A stretch of DNA of 41,923 nucleotides. Origin: Acidobacteriota bacterium (GTDB lineage: Bacteria > Actinomycetota > Acidimicrobiia > Acidimicrobiales > RAAP-2). The notes below the pieces were generated by a model, which did not search any database, was not told the DNA's origin, and saw only the letters and a list, made by a program, of their open reading frames with translations. Shown piece by piece: positions 15,863-23,445 of the stretch (positions are counted from its first letter, which is position 1; every line of letters begins with the position of its first letter). A program made the translations under genes and the position numbers. Where the stretch lies: NCBI GenBank assembly GCA_018970215.1, contig JAGWWX010000007.1:1-41923 (forward strand). The letters are read 5' to 3'.

Positions 15863-17219
15863 CGTCAAATTCCTCCAGTCGACCCTGGCGAGCGAGTCGC
15901 TCACGGCGGGTCGCACGGTGATGTCCGGCGCGATCAAGTCCGGCCGTCGTTGCATCGCGGTACCACTCAAAGGTGAGTTGTCCGATGGTGACGACATCAC
16001 CATCGAGAGCGCCGGCCCGTGTGAGTAGTCGATCCACGCCGATTTCTTTCAATCGACGAGTGACCTCTTCGAGGGCTTCGTCGTTCGTGAGATCTTGAAA
16101 CCGCACCGCACGAAGTGCCGCTCGACCCAAGACCTGCCACTCGCCATTCGGGCGCCGCTCGACGCGCACAGTATCGACAACAGGCCGATGGACGACAATC
16201 TCGCGACTGTGATGAATCACCTCTTCACGTCGCGCCGTGTCAACGTACTGCGCCATGGTCGCGACGAGTTCGTTCAGTCCCTCACGGGTAAAAGATGAGA
16301 CGGGAGTCACACCGTCGGGCAGCGCCACCTCCGCCGCCATGTCGGCGCGAGAGCCAATCACGATGCGTGGCCGTTCTACGAGGGCCGGTTGATAGTCCCC
16401 GAGTTCTCTCAGCAAAATTTCGAGCTGCTCCTCCGGCGTCTGCGTCGCCGTTGGTGCCATGTCAAGAAGCACACATAAGACGCGTGCGTACTCCACGTGC
16501 TTTAGGAATGAGTGTCCCAGTCCGCGACCTTCGGCCGCCCCTTCAATAAGCCCCGGGATATCGGCGACGACGAACTCCGTGCCGGCATCGTCTCGTCCCG
16601 GTCGGTTGGAGTAGCGCACGACACCGAGATTGGGAACAAGCGTCGTAAAGGGATAGTCGGCGATTTTCGGTCGCGCCTTCGAAATCTGCGAGATCAACGT
16701 TGACTTCCCGACGTTCGGGAATCCAATCAGCGCGACATCAGCGCGGAGTTTGAGCTCGAGATTGAACCACCGCTCTTCTCCGTGTTCGCCCTGTTCAGCG
16801 AAGGCCGGTGCTCGTCGTCGATTCGACAAGAAGCGATTGTTGCCAAAGCCCCCGAGTCCACCTTCCGCCGCTCGCCAACGATCACCAGCGTGCGCCAGGT
16901 CGACGAGGACGTCCCCGTCGAGAGTCGTGACGACCGTTCCGACGGGAACTGGAACCTCAAGGTCGCGCCCTCGAGATCCGTGCTGCCTCTTTGACGTGCC
17001 GTGTTCGCCGTCCGTGGCGCGACGAAACGGGTGATCACGAAATCCCAGCAGCGATGCCTGGTTATGGTCGGCCACGAGCCACACGTCGCCGCCTTTGCCA
17101 CCGTCGCCGCCATCGGGTCCGCCTTTGGCGACATGCGCCTCACGGCGAAAGGACACGCAGCCGGCACCACCGTCGCCGCCCTTGGCGTGCAACTGAGCGG
17201 AATCGACGAAGCCCGACAT
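15855..17219 (-). CDS. obgE: GTPase Obg/CgtA
   Basis: Obg is an essential ribosome-assembly and stress GTPase. The 454-residue protein has the Gly-rich Obg fold (1-158), the G domain with G1 GFPNVGKST (166-174), G2 around DYPFTTL and G3 DIPG (220-223), and a C-terminal OCT domain (about 345-425). The guanine-specificity loop, normally NKxD, reads S290-R-A-D293 in VIGSRADM; Asp is kept but Asn and Lys are not. G5 is SSFTREGL. The ATG at 17219 has no Shine-Dalgarno site and a TAGGCT box six bases upstream. It leads the obgE-proB-proA-MoxR-VWA-phosphatase operon. Confidence 0.96.
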   Translation of the reverse strand: MSGFVDSAQLHAKGGDGGAGCVSFRREAHVAKGGPDGGDGGKGGDVWLVADHNQASLLGFRDHPFRRATDGEHGTSKRQHGSRGRDLEVPVPVGTVVTTLDGDVLVDLAHAGDRWRAAEGGLGGFGNNRFLSNRRRAPAFAEQGEHGEERWFNLELKLRADVALIGFPNVGKSTLISQISKARPKIADYPFTTLVPNLGVVRYSNRPGRDDAGTEFVVADIPGLIEGAAEGRGLGHSFLKHVEYARVLCVLLDMAPTATQTPEEQLEILLRELGDYQPALVERPRIVIGSRADMAAEVALPDGVTPVSSFTREGLNELVATMAQYVDTARREEVIHHSREIVVHRPVVDTVRVERRPNGEWQVLGRAALRAVRFQDLTNDEALEEVTRRLKEIGVDRLLTRAGALDGDVVTIGQLTFEWYRDATTAGLDRAGHHRATRRERLARQGRLEEFDDE

Positions 17220-17225
17220 ACCAAC

Positions 17226-17231
17226 AGCCTA
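17226..17231 (-). promoter_or_regulatory. Putative -10 box of obgE (leaderless layout)
   Basis: TAGGCT on the minus strand, six bases (GTTGGT) before the obgE ATG. The hexamer and spacing are the same as at nadD. It faces the MFS gene across a 76-base divergent region. Confidence 0.5.
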
Positions 17232-17295
17232 GTTAGATGCCCTTTGAATTCCCCGTGGCTCACTAACATCGCACAGTTATCGAAAGGCTGTATTT

Positions 17296-18543
17296 GTGAA
17301 CAACGTGTCGTCGCCGCGCCGCGCCGCCGCTGACTTTCGTCTTCTTTGGTTTGGACAGACGGTCTCCGAATTGGGCAGTGGGATCTCGGCCTTGGCCATC
17401 CCCCTCCTCGCCATCGACGTTCTCCACGCCTCCGCCGCGAGCGTGAGTCTCGTCACGGCGTGCGAGACCTTGCCGTATCTCCTCTTCACATTGCCCGCCG
17501 GCGCCTGGATTGACCGCGTCGCCAAACGCTCCGTGCTCATTACGACCGACGTTCTGCGAGCTCTCGCAATCGCCTCGATTCCCCTCGCCCTCGCGCTCGG
17601 TGGTCTCACCATGCCCCAACTCTGGGTGGTGGGATTTCTCGTGGGAACACTCTCGGTGTTTTTTAATGTCACCTATCAGGCCTACGTTCCATTTTTGGTC
17701 GAAGGTCGCGACCTCATCAAAGGAAATTCTCGACTCGAGATCACTCGCTCGGGCGCCAATCTGGCCAGCCCCGCCCTCACGGGAATCTTGATTGATGTCC
17801 TCGGGGCGGCGTGGACGATTTTCTTGGACGCGGTGAGTTTCGTGGTATCGGTGTTGTCCCTCGGTGCCATCGCCACGCGTGAACCCGAACGTTCCCCCTC
17901 CGTTGACACCACCCGCATTCGCAGTGACATCAAGGAAGGGCTGATGTTCGTCTGGAACGAACAACGAATTCGTCAAGTTGCTTTTTGCACGTCAACGTTC
18001 AACTTCTTTGGCGCCATGGCCGGAGCAATATTTCTCGTCTTTGCTCGACGCACGCTGGAGCTACCGGCGTCGCGTATCGGTATCTACATGGCCTTGGGCA
18101 GCATTGGCGGTATCGCGGGGGCGGCGATTGCGAATCGTTTCAGTGGGCGCTTCGGAGTGGGGCACGCCATCATTGCGGGGGCGGTCCTCAGCGGAATTGG
18201 TGAACTGGCAAATCCCTTGCTCACGCCCGCCAATGCCCCGATCCTCATCGTCCTCGGGGGTGGGTTCGTGAGTGCGGGAGCGACTCTGTACAACGTCAGT
18301 CAGGTCTCAATGCGTCAGGCGATATGTCCGCCACGACTCCAGGCACGAATGAACGCATCGGTTCGATTCATGGTCTGGGGTACCCAGCCCCTCGGGGCCG
18401 TCGCGGGCGGGCTCATCGCCACGGTCGTCGGTCTCCGCGCGACGCTCGTGGTCGCGGCCATCGGTACGTTCCTCGCGATTGGCTTCGTTCTTACACCGCG
18501 AATACGAGGAATCAAAGAGATTCCCGAACAAGTTCAGGACTAA
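17296..18543 (+). CDS. MFS transporter, EntS/MFS_3-like exporter
   Basis: This is a 415-residue inner-membrane major facilitator with about 12 predicted helices. It begins VNNVSSPRRAAADFRLLWFGQ, a typical start of the MFS_3 (enterobactin/macrolide exporter-like) group. The TM2-TM3 loop DRVAKRSVLITTDVLRA is the usual DR-x-G/RR-like motif. The start is GTG at 17296 with AAAGG about eight bases upstream, so it has a leader; a TAACAT box at 17264-17269 may be its -10. The substrate is unknown. The last four bases overlap the convergent aminotransferase gene. Confidence 0.88.
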   Translation: MNNVSSPRRAAADFRLLWFGQTVSELGSGISALAIPLLAIDVLHASAASVSLVTACETLPYLLFTLPAGAWIDRVAKRSVLITTDVLRALAIASIPLALALGGLTMPQLWVVGFLVGTLSVFFNVTYQAYVPFLVEGRDLIKGNSRLEITRSGANLASPALTGILIDVLGAAWTIFLDAVSFVVSVLSLGAIATREPERSPSVDTTRIRSDIKEGLMFVWNEQRIRQVAFCTSTFNFFGAMAGAIFLVFARRTLELPASRIGIYMALGSIGGIAGAAIANRFSGRFGVGHAIIAGAVLSGIGELANPLLTPANAPILIVLGGGFVSAGATLYNVSQVSMRQAICPPRLQARMNASVRFMVWGTQPLGAVAGGLIATVVGLRATLVVAAIGTFLAIGFVLTPRIRGIKEIPEQVQD

Positions 18544-19904
18544 TCGACGAGTCGTTCAATGGCACTCCGAAAGGCTCGGTGGTGCGTCGCGACATCCTCT
18601 TGCGTGGTTGCGGGACACATCAGCGCCATGTTGTGAAATGGGGTGAGTAGAACACCTCGGTTGATGCAGGCCAAGTGTAAGTAGTCCTCGAGCTCGCCGT
18701 CGTAGCTCGCCGCGGACTCACCGCCGTTGCGCGGCGCCGGGTGAGCGAAGCGATACTCGCAGCGTGCACCGAGCTGTGTGACCGACCAGGGAAGATCGAA
18801 GTCTCGAATAACGCTCTCGACGTCCTCGCGAAACATCGTGGCGAGCGCAATCATCTTCGGGAACACCTCATCGGTGAGGACTTCGCCCAAGACCGCCCTC
18901 ATCGCGGCGAGGCTGAGGGCGTTGCCCGCCAAGGTGCCGCCGACTCCCCCGACATCCACAATGTCGTGACCTTCGGCAACTTTTCCCTGCACCCGTGCGG
19001 CCAACTCGTCGGAGAGGCCGTAAGCCCCGCAGGGAACGCCGCCACCGAGAGACTTGCCAATGGTGATCGCGTCCGGTCGAAGATTCATCGTCCGCGTCGC
19101 GCCACCGGGTCCGGCCGAAAAGGTGTGCGTCTCGTCGATAATCAACAAAGTGCCGGTCGCGTCACACGCCGCCCGGAGTCCGTCGAGGAATCCCGGCTCC
19201 GGAAGAACAATGCCGATGTTCGTGAGGGCCGGTTCAGTGAGGACGGCGGCGACGTCGCCGTTGGCCAGCTCGCGGTGCACGGCGTCAAGGTCGTTGAACT
19301 CCACGACGCGAGAGGTCGTCGCGGGATCAACGGCGGGGGCGACGTTGCCAGGTCGTGATGCCGCACGACCATCCGGCCCGACCACGACGAAACTTTCGTC
19401 AACGGTTCCGTGGTAGCCGTAAGAGAAGAAGAGAATTTTCGGCCGACCGGTGGCGAGGCGAACGAGGCGTAGCAGCCATCGGTTGGCGTCGGTCGCTGAC
19501 AGAGTGAAGGACCACTGGGTGAGGCCGAATCGTCGAGCGAGTTCGGCCGCGACCCACTCGGCGTCAGGGGTCGGCATCATCGTGGTCACTCCGCCGTCCG
19601 CGCCGATCCGTTGCGTCACCGCCCGCACCAGTGGCTCGGGTGAGTGCCCGGCCATCGCGCCGGTGTCGCCCAGTGCAAAGTCGACGAGCTCGTGGCCGTC
19701 GAGCGACGTGATATGTGCGCCACGTGCAGCCGAGAAGCCCAAGGGGAACCCACCGGCCCACTTATTCATCCACGTCATCGGGACTCGCGCAAAAAGATGG
19801 TCGCTCGACGCGAACAGTTCGGCACTGCGCGGGTTGTTCGCTCGATACTGGGCCTCCTCCTCCGTGAGCAGTTGACGAAGGCGGGAACGGTCAGGAGTTG
19901 GCAC
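18540..19904 (-). CDS. Class III PLP-dependent aminotransferase
   Basis: This is a 454-residue fold-type I aminotransferase related to glutamate-1-semialdehyde mutase. The PLP lysine is K284 (TIGKSLGGGVPCGAYG), the pyridine-N Asp is D257 (LLIIDETHTF), and the ring-stacking segment is SYGYHGT (161-167). The segment normally SGTEA in HemL is SATDANRWLLRLVR, a hallmark of a separate subfamily often just called aspartate aminotransferase family. I therefore do not call it hemL. The start is GTG at 19904, with TACGCT seven bases upstream and no clear Shine-Dalgarno site. The substrate is unknown. Confidence 0.85.
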   Translation of the reverse strand: MPTPDRSRLRQLLTEEEAQYRANNPRSAELFASSDHLFARVPMTWMNKWAGGFPLGFSAARGAHITSLDGHELVDFALGDTGAMAGHSPEPLVRAVTQRIGADGGVTTMMPTPDAEWVAAELARRFGLTQWSFTLSATDANRWLLRLVRLATGRPKILFFSYGYHGTVDESFVVVGPDGRAASRPGNVAPAVDPATTSRVVEFNDLDAVHRELANGDVAAVLTEPALTNIGIVLPEPGFLDGLRAACDATGTLLIIDETHTFSAGPGGATRTMNLRPDAITIGKSLGGGVPCGAYGLSDELAARVQGKVAEGHDIVDVGGVGGTLAGNALSLAAMRAVLGEVLTDEVFPKMIALATMFREDVESVIRDFDLPWSVTQLGARCEYRFAHPAPRNGGESAASYDGELEDYLHLACINRGVLLTPFHNMALMCPATTQEDVATHHRAFRSAIERLVD

Positions 19905-19911
19905 GTTTTCC

Positions 19912-19917
19912 AGCGTA
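19912..19917 (-). promoter_or_regulatory. Possible -10 box of the aminotransferase gene
   Basis: TACGCT lies seven bases before the GTG at 19904 on the minus strand. This is the leaderless layout with one extra base, so it is weaker than the six-base cases. Confidence 0.3.
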
Positions 19918-20102
19918 GGTCTGGCCTTTCGTCTATTCGTTGACTACGCAGACCCCCTCTGACGTGGGAAAACGCTCAATGTTGCCTAAATATGGGAATT
20001 TTTATGAGAAATCCACCAAATTCGGCAAAAAGGGGGTAAGGATAACCACTGGTGACTGGGATCCTCCCGGTCGAATACCACGGGAAACATAAGGAGATTT
20101 CG
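19918..20102 (+). promoter_or_regulatory. HU upstream region: AT-rich promoter area and 5' leader
   Basis: No gene was found here. The stretch 19975-20035 is markedly AT-richer than its surroundings and likely holds the HU promoter; TTGCCT at 19982-19987 is a possible -35. The leader contains a small inverted repeat TCCCG-11 nt-CGGGA (20065-20085) and the strong Shine-Dalgarno site AAGGAG at 20091-20096. Confidence 0.4.
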
Positions 20103-20390
20103 GTGGCTGGATCCATGAACAAGACCGAATTCATCGACGAATTGGCAAACGCCACGGGTCTGTCGAAGGCAGACGCGGGTCGTTTCCTCGGAGCTTTCGA
20201 GGACATCGTCACGGCTCAGGTGAAGAAGGGCAACAAGGTCACAATTACGGGCTTCATCTCATTTGAGAAGCGGGAGCGCGCCGCTCGTTCGGCACGCAAC
20301 CCCCAGACCGGCGAGACCATCCAGGTCAAGGCGGCTTCGGTGCCGAAGGTGTCGGTTGGTGCTGCCTTCAAGAAGGCCATCAAGGGCTAA
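20103..20390 (+). CDS. hup: HU-family DNA-binding protein
   Basis: This is a 95-residue nucleoid protein. It has the typical HU fold: helices (MNKTEFIDELANATGLSKAD), beta strands with GFISFEKRERAARSARNPQTG (the arm with the RNPQTG DNA-intercalating tip), and a basic C-terminus AAFKKAIKG. The start is GTG at 20103 because AAGGAG lies six bases upstream; an ATG four codons in (MNKTEF) is less well placed. It lacks the long Lys/Ala tail of mycobacterial HupB. It is monocistronic, followed by a strong terminator. Confidence 0.95.
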   Translation: MAGSMNKTEFIDELANATGLSKADAGRFLGAFEDIVTAQVKKGNKVTITGFISFEKRERAARSARNPQTGETIQVKAASVPKVSVGAAFKKAIKG

Positions 20391-20411
20391 GCCCGTACGA
20401 GTTCGTACAAG

Positions 20412-20446
20412 CCAAAACCCCCGGGGCGTCGCCCCGGGGGTTTTGG
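20412..20446. terminator. Bidirectional intrinsic terminator between hup and rpmA
   Basis: A perfect 16-bp stem (CCAAAACCCCCGGGGC and its complement) encloses a three-base GTC loop. Each strand ends in GGGGGTTTT, so it can stop both the plus-strand hup transcript and the minus-strand rne-rplU-rpmA transcript. Confidence 0.92.
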
Positions 20447-20463
20447 ATTACCTGAGGAGGTAG

Positions 20464-20715
20464 TTATTCGACTACCACGTCGACGAGCTTGCGTCCACCG
20501 CGATAACCGAACTTGACCTTGCCCTTCGCGAGCGCGAAAAGAGTGTCGTCCTTACCCTTGCCGACATTGCGGCCCGGGTGGAAAGAGGTGCCGCGCTGAC
20601 GAACGAGAATGCTGCCCACCGTGACCTTCGTACCATCAAACGCCTTCACGCCGAGACGCTGGGCATTCGAATCGCGACCGTTCCGAGTTGAACCGCCACC
20701 TTTGGTCTTTGACAT
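20464..20715 (-). CDS. rpmA: 50S ribosomal protein L27
   Basis: L27 sits near the peptidyl transferase centre. The 83-residue protein begins [20 protein letters not shown], close to the classic [16 protein letters not shown], and keeps [10 protein letters not shown] and HPG. There is no cleavable Firmicutes-type N-terminal extension. The ATG at 20715 has AAGGGGA upstream and lies 12 bases after rplU. It is the last gene before the bidirectional terminator. Confidence 0.98.
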   Translation of the reverse strand: MSKTKGGGSTRNGRDSNAQRLGVKAFDGTKVTVGSILVRQRGTSFHPGRNVGKGKDDTLFALAKGKVKFGYRGGRKLVDVVVE

Positions 20716-20727
20716 ATCGCTGTCCCC

Positions 20728-21036
20728 TTACTTCGTGGAAATCTTGTTGATCGTGACCGTCGTGTACTTCTGACGGTGACCCCAGCGCTTGCGCTGGTTG
20801 GCCTTGGCCTTATACGTCAGGGCATTGATCTTCTTGCCCTTTTCTTGGCCCGTGATGGTCGCGGTCACCGTGGCTCCCTGAAGAGCCGGTCCGGCCAGCA
20901 CCTTGTCCCCGTCGACGACGAGGACGGGCTGCAGTTCAATAGATGAGCCTTCGGCCTCGGGGCGAAGGTCGACGCGGACGACTTGACCCTCGGCGACCCT
21001 CTCCTGGCCTGCTCCAATGCGAATTACGGCGTACAT
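20728..21036 (-). CDS. rplU: 50S ribosomal protein L21
   Basis: This is a 102-residue large-subunit protein. It begins MYAVIRIGAGQERVAEGQ, whereas most L21 proteins read MYAVIxTGGKQYxVxxGD, so the GGKQY stretch is GAGQE here. The basic C-terminal part (KKINALTYKAKANQRKRWGHRQKYT) is canonical. The ATG at 21036 has no Shine-Dalgarno site and sits in the 3' arm of a small inverted repeat. It lies between rne and rpmA, a common actinobacterial arrangement. Confidence 0.96.
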   Translation of the reverse strand: MYAVIRIGAGQERVAEGQVVRVDLRPEAEGSSIELQPVLVVDGDKVLAGPALQGATVTATITGQEKGKKINALTYKAKANQRKRWGHRQKYTTVTINKISTK

Positions 21037-21049
21037 AGTTTTTCTATGT
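21033..21049 (-). repeat. Inverted repeat covering the rplU start codon
   Basis: In the mRNA sense it reads ACATAG-AAAAA-CTATGT, a perfect 6-bp stem with a five-base loop. The ATG of rplU lies in the 3' arm. It could sequester the start or reflect chance in a short AT-rich spacer. Confidence 0.55.
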
Positions 21050-21062
21050 TAGCGGATTTCAG

Positions 21063-22661
21063 CTAGGCCCGAGGAGTCCAAGAAAGACCGGCTTCGAGCA
21101 CGAAACCCCGTCCGTCACAGGTCTCGCAGTTCGACGACACGGACTCCAAGAGGCCCTCGTTCACCCGCTTACGCGTCATCTCCACCAGACCCAGTTCGGA
21201 GATATCAAAAACCTGCGTCCGGGTCTTATCGCGCTGGAGGGCCTGGCGCAGAGCCGACGCCACCGCATCACGGTTGGACTTTGACTCCATATCGATGAAG
21301 TCAATCACGATGATGCCGCCAATGTCCCGGAGACGGAGTTGGCGGGCGACCTCCTCGGCCGCTTCGAGATTGTTCCGAAAGACGGTCTCTTCGAGGTTGG
21401 TCGAGCCCACGTTCTTGCCCGTATTCACGTCAATAACCGTCAGAGCCTCGGTTCGCTCGATGATGAGCGAACCACCCGAGGGGAGCCACACCTTGCGGTC
21501 GAGGGCTCGCTGGAGCTGTTCTTGGACGAAGTACCGCTCAAACAAGGGCAGTCCCTCGGTCGACGCGTCGTAGTACTCAACTCGATCGGCAAGTTCGGGG
21601 TTAACGGCCAGAACGTATTCACGAACTTTGTCAAAGAGCACTTTGTCGTCGATCAACACGGAGCGGTAGTCGTCGTTCAACTCTTCTCGCAGCATTCGTA
21701 CCGCCAGATCAAGGTCGCGGTAGATGAGGCGCGGTTGCGGTGACTTCGCGACTTCCGCCTCGATGGCCGCCCACTTGTCGGCCAAACTCCGCACGTCTCG
21801 CGCCAGGTCGTCGGCGGACACACCTTCGGCGGCGGTCCGCACGATGATGCCGTGTTGCGGTGGTCGAACTTCATCGATGACTTTCTTCAACCGCTTGCGC
21901 TCACCGTCACCGAGTCGCTTGGAGATTCCAATGGTCTGCGAATTTGGTACCAAGACGGCGAAGCGACCGGGGAGCGACACGTCCTGAGTGAGACGAGCGC
22001 CCTTTGCGCCAATGGCGTTCTTCGTCACCTGACAGACAATCGTCTGCCCACCCTTCAACATCTCTTCGATCCGCTTGTCGTTCTTCGGCGAACTTTCGAC
22101 CTCGTCGGAATCGAAGGCTACGTCGCTGCGGTACAAGACGGCGTTCTTAGGAATGCCAATGTCGACGAATGCGAGTTCCATGCCGGGGAGAACATTTTGG
22201 ACTCGCCCCACGTAGATATTTCCGTCAATCTGGTTCGTTTCATCGGCGGCGCGGGCGACGCGAAACTCCACGAGCGATCGGCCTTCCATCGTGGCGATGT
22301 GCGTCGAGCCGTGACTTCCGTGCACGTACATGGCGTAACGCCCCTGAGCTTTGGAACGACGATCGCCACCGCGACTACGGCGCCGATTGCGCTTTGACCC
22401 GCCTTCGCCAGCCTCGGGTGCCGACGCTTCGACGGGCGCATCGGTCGATCGAGCGGTGTTCGGTGCGCTCGTACCGCTTTGACCGTTACCGGGCCCACGC
22501 TTCTTCCGACGACGATTGCGATTGGCATTCGATGAGGGATTTGACCCTCCGTTCGACGGGGCGGGACGGGTGTCGCCTACCTGTGGTGCAGGGCGAGTGT
22601 CACCAATCTGCGGTGCGGGACGGGTGTCGCCAATCTGTGGGCGAGGTGTTTCTTCGGACAC
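21063..22661 (-). CDS. rne: Ribonuclease E/G family endoribonuclease
   Basis: This is a 532-residue endoribonuclease for mRNA decay and rRNA/tRNA processing. The start is GTG at 22661 with AAGGAG six bases upstream; upstream codons overlap the previous gene and are not included. The N-terminal 110 residues are low-complexity: three 9-residue repeats with the core QIGDTRPAP (residues 8-34), then Asn/Arg/Ser-rich basic sequence. The S1 domain follows, then the RNase H-like and DNase I-like catalytic region with VIDVNTGKNVG and VIDFIDM, and the zinc-link CETC. It ends soon after, so the C-terminal scaffold of enterobacterial RNase E is absent. Next genes are rplU and rpmA. Confidence 0.95.
   Translation of the reverse strand: MSEETPRPQIGDTRPAPQIGDTRPAPQVGDTRPAPSNGGSNPSSNANRNRRRKKRGPGNGQSGTSAPNTARSTDAPVEASAPEAGEGGSKRNRRRSRGGDRRSKAQGRYAMYVHGSHGSTHIATMEGRSLVEFRVARAADETNQIDGNIYVGRVQNVLPGMELAFVDIGIPKNAVLYRSDVAFDSDEVESSPKNDKRIEEMLKGGQTIVCQVTKNAIGAKGARLTQDVSLPGRFAVLVPNSQTIGISKRLGDGERKRLKKVIDEVRPPQHGIIVRTAAEGVSADDLARDVRSLADKWAAIEAEVAKSPQPRLIYRDLDLAVRMLREELNDDYRSVLIDDKVLFDKVREYVLAVNPELADRVEYYDASTEGLPLFERYFVQEQLQRALDRKVWLPSGGSLIIERTEALTVIDVNTGKNVGSTNLEETVFRNNLEAAEEVARQLRLRDIGGIIVIDFIDMESKSNRDAVASALRQALQRDKTRTQVFDISELGLVEMTRKRVNEGLLESVSSNCETCDGRGFVLEAGLSWTPRA
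22560..22640 (-). repeat. Three tandem 27-bp coding repeats in rne
   Basis: Three in-frame 27-bp units encode near-identical PQ(I/V)GDTRPA blocks at the RNase E N-terminus. The units differ at several third positions, so they have been kept at protein level rather than arising very recently. Confidence 0.9.
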
Positions 22662-22689
22662 GAGGTGCTCCTTACGTTCATTTCGCGGC

Positions 22690-23445
22690 TCATGTAGCCG
22701 CCCAGCGTGACGTGACCGCAAACTCTCCCGCCTCCAGCGGTTCAGCGCGGCCCGTCGGGCCATCAATCCATTGGTGGGTCCGAACCGCACGGATGAGTGC
22801 GAGGCTCGGATCGAGTACTCGAAGTAGTTCCATCGGGCGAATACCACGTGGCTGCGTGAGCAGTTCGGCCTCAATGGCGCCGTCACCGTTCACCTGGAGC
22901 GACTGGATGTTCGACCTGATGTCGTCCGTCACGATTTTGCCTTTGCGTTCGCGTTCCACGCTCAGAACCGGGGCTCCGAGCGCGCGATGAATTCGATCTT
23001 CGAGTTCGAGGCGGGTGAGTCCACTCACCACGATCTCCCAACGGACACAGGCTACCGCTTCTTGGAGCGAACTTTCGGAACCATCCAACACCCCCATAGC
23101 GGTGGCGGAAAGTCCCGGGGGCGTACGTCGGTTGAGCTTCTCGGCGAATCGACGTAGATCGTCGCTCGTGGTGGTTGGGGCAACGGAGAAGTCGCTACCC
23201 GGAAGGACTTCATTGTCGTCCAATCGAATATCGACGTACTCCGCGAGTGAGGCGGCTCCTGTCGGCAGGGCGTTACCGAACGCCAAGAGGGCGTGCGGTG
23301 AAAATCCTTCGGAGTAGCGGAGAGGCACTCGCGCTTGGCGTAACACGCGCTCCCACACGCGAGCGATGTCTCGTTGCGATGTGAATCGGAGGCGGTCGAC
23401 CTTCTGATACCGAACGCGGAGACGCGGCGGAAGAACGATACTCAC
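22690..23445 (-). CDS. TIGR03936 family (DUF2344) protein
   Basis: This is a 251-residue cytoplasmic protein of the DUF2344/TIGR03936 family, recognisable from RVRYQKVDRLRFTSQRDIARVWERVLRQARVPLRYSEGFSP at the N-terminus (shown here as its key feature: a long basic helix and the YSEGFSPH motif). In Actinomycetota it is paired with, or fused to, the radical SAM protein TIGR03960. Here the two are separate genes overlapping by four bases (GTGA). The biochemical role is not established; a link to RNA or ribosome modification is only suggested by position next to rne-rplU-rpmA. Confidence 0.9.
   Translation of the reverse strand: MSIVLPPRLRVRYQKVDRLRFTSQRDIARVWERVLRQARVPLRYSEGFSPHALLAFGNALPTGAASLAEYVDIRLDDNEVLPGSDFSVAPTTTSDDLRRFAEKLNRRTPPGLSATAMGVLDGSESSLQEAVACVRWEIVVSGLTRLELEDRIHRALGAPVLSVERERKGKIVTDDIRSNIQSLQVNGDGAIEAELLTQPRGIRPMELLRVLDPSLALIRAVRTHQWIDGPTGRAEPLEAGEFAVTSRWAAT

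Noticed and set aside
18540-19904. hemL (glutamate-1-semialdehyde aminotransferase)
   Set aside because: The fold and PLP residues fit, but the segment SATDANRWLLR replaces the HemL SGTEA signature and there is no haem gene nearby.
22560-22640. CRISPR-like repeat array
   Set aside because: The three 27-bp units are contiguous without spacers and lie in frame inside rne; they encode protein repeats.
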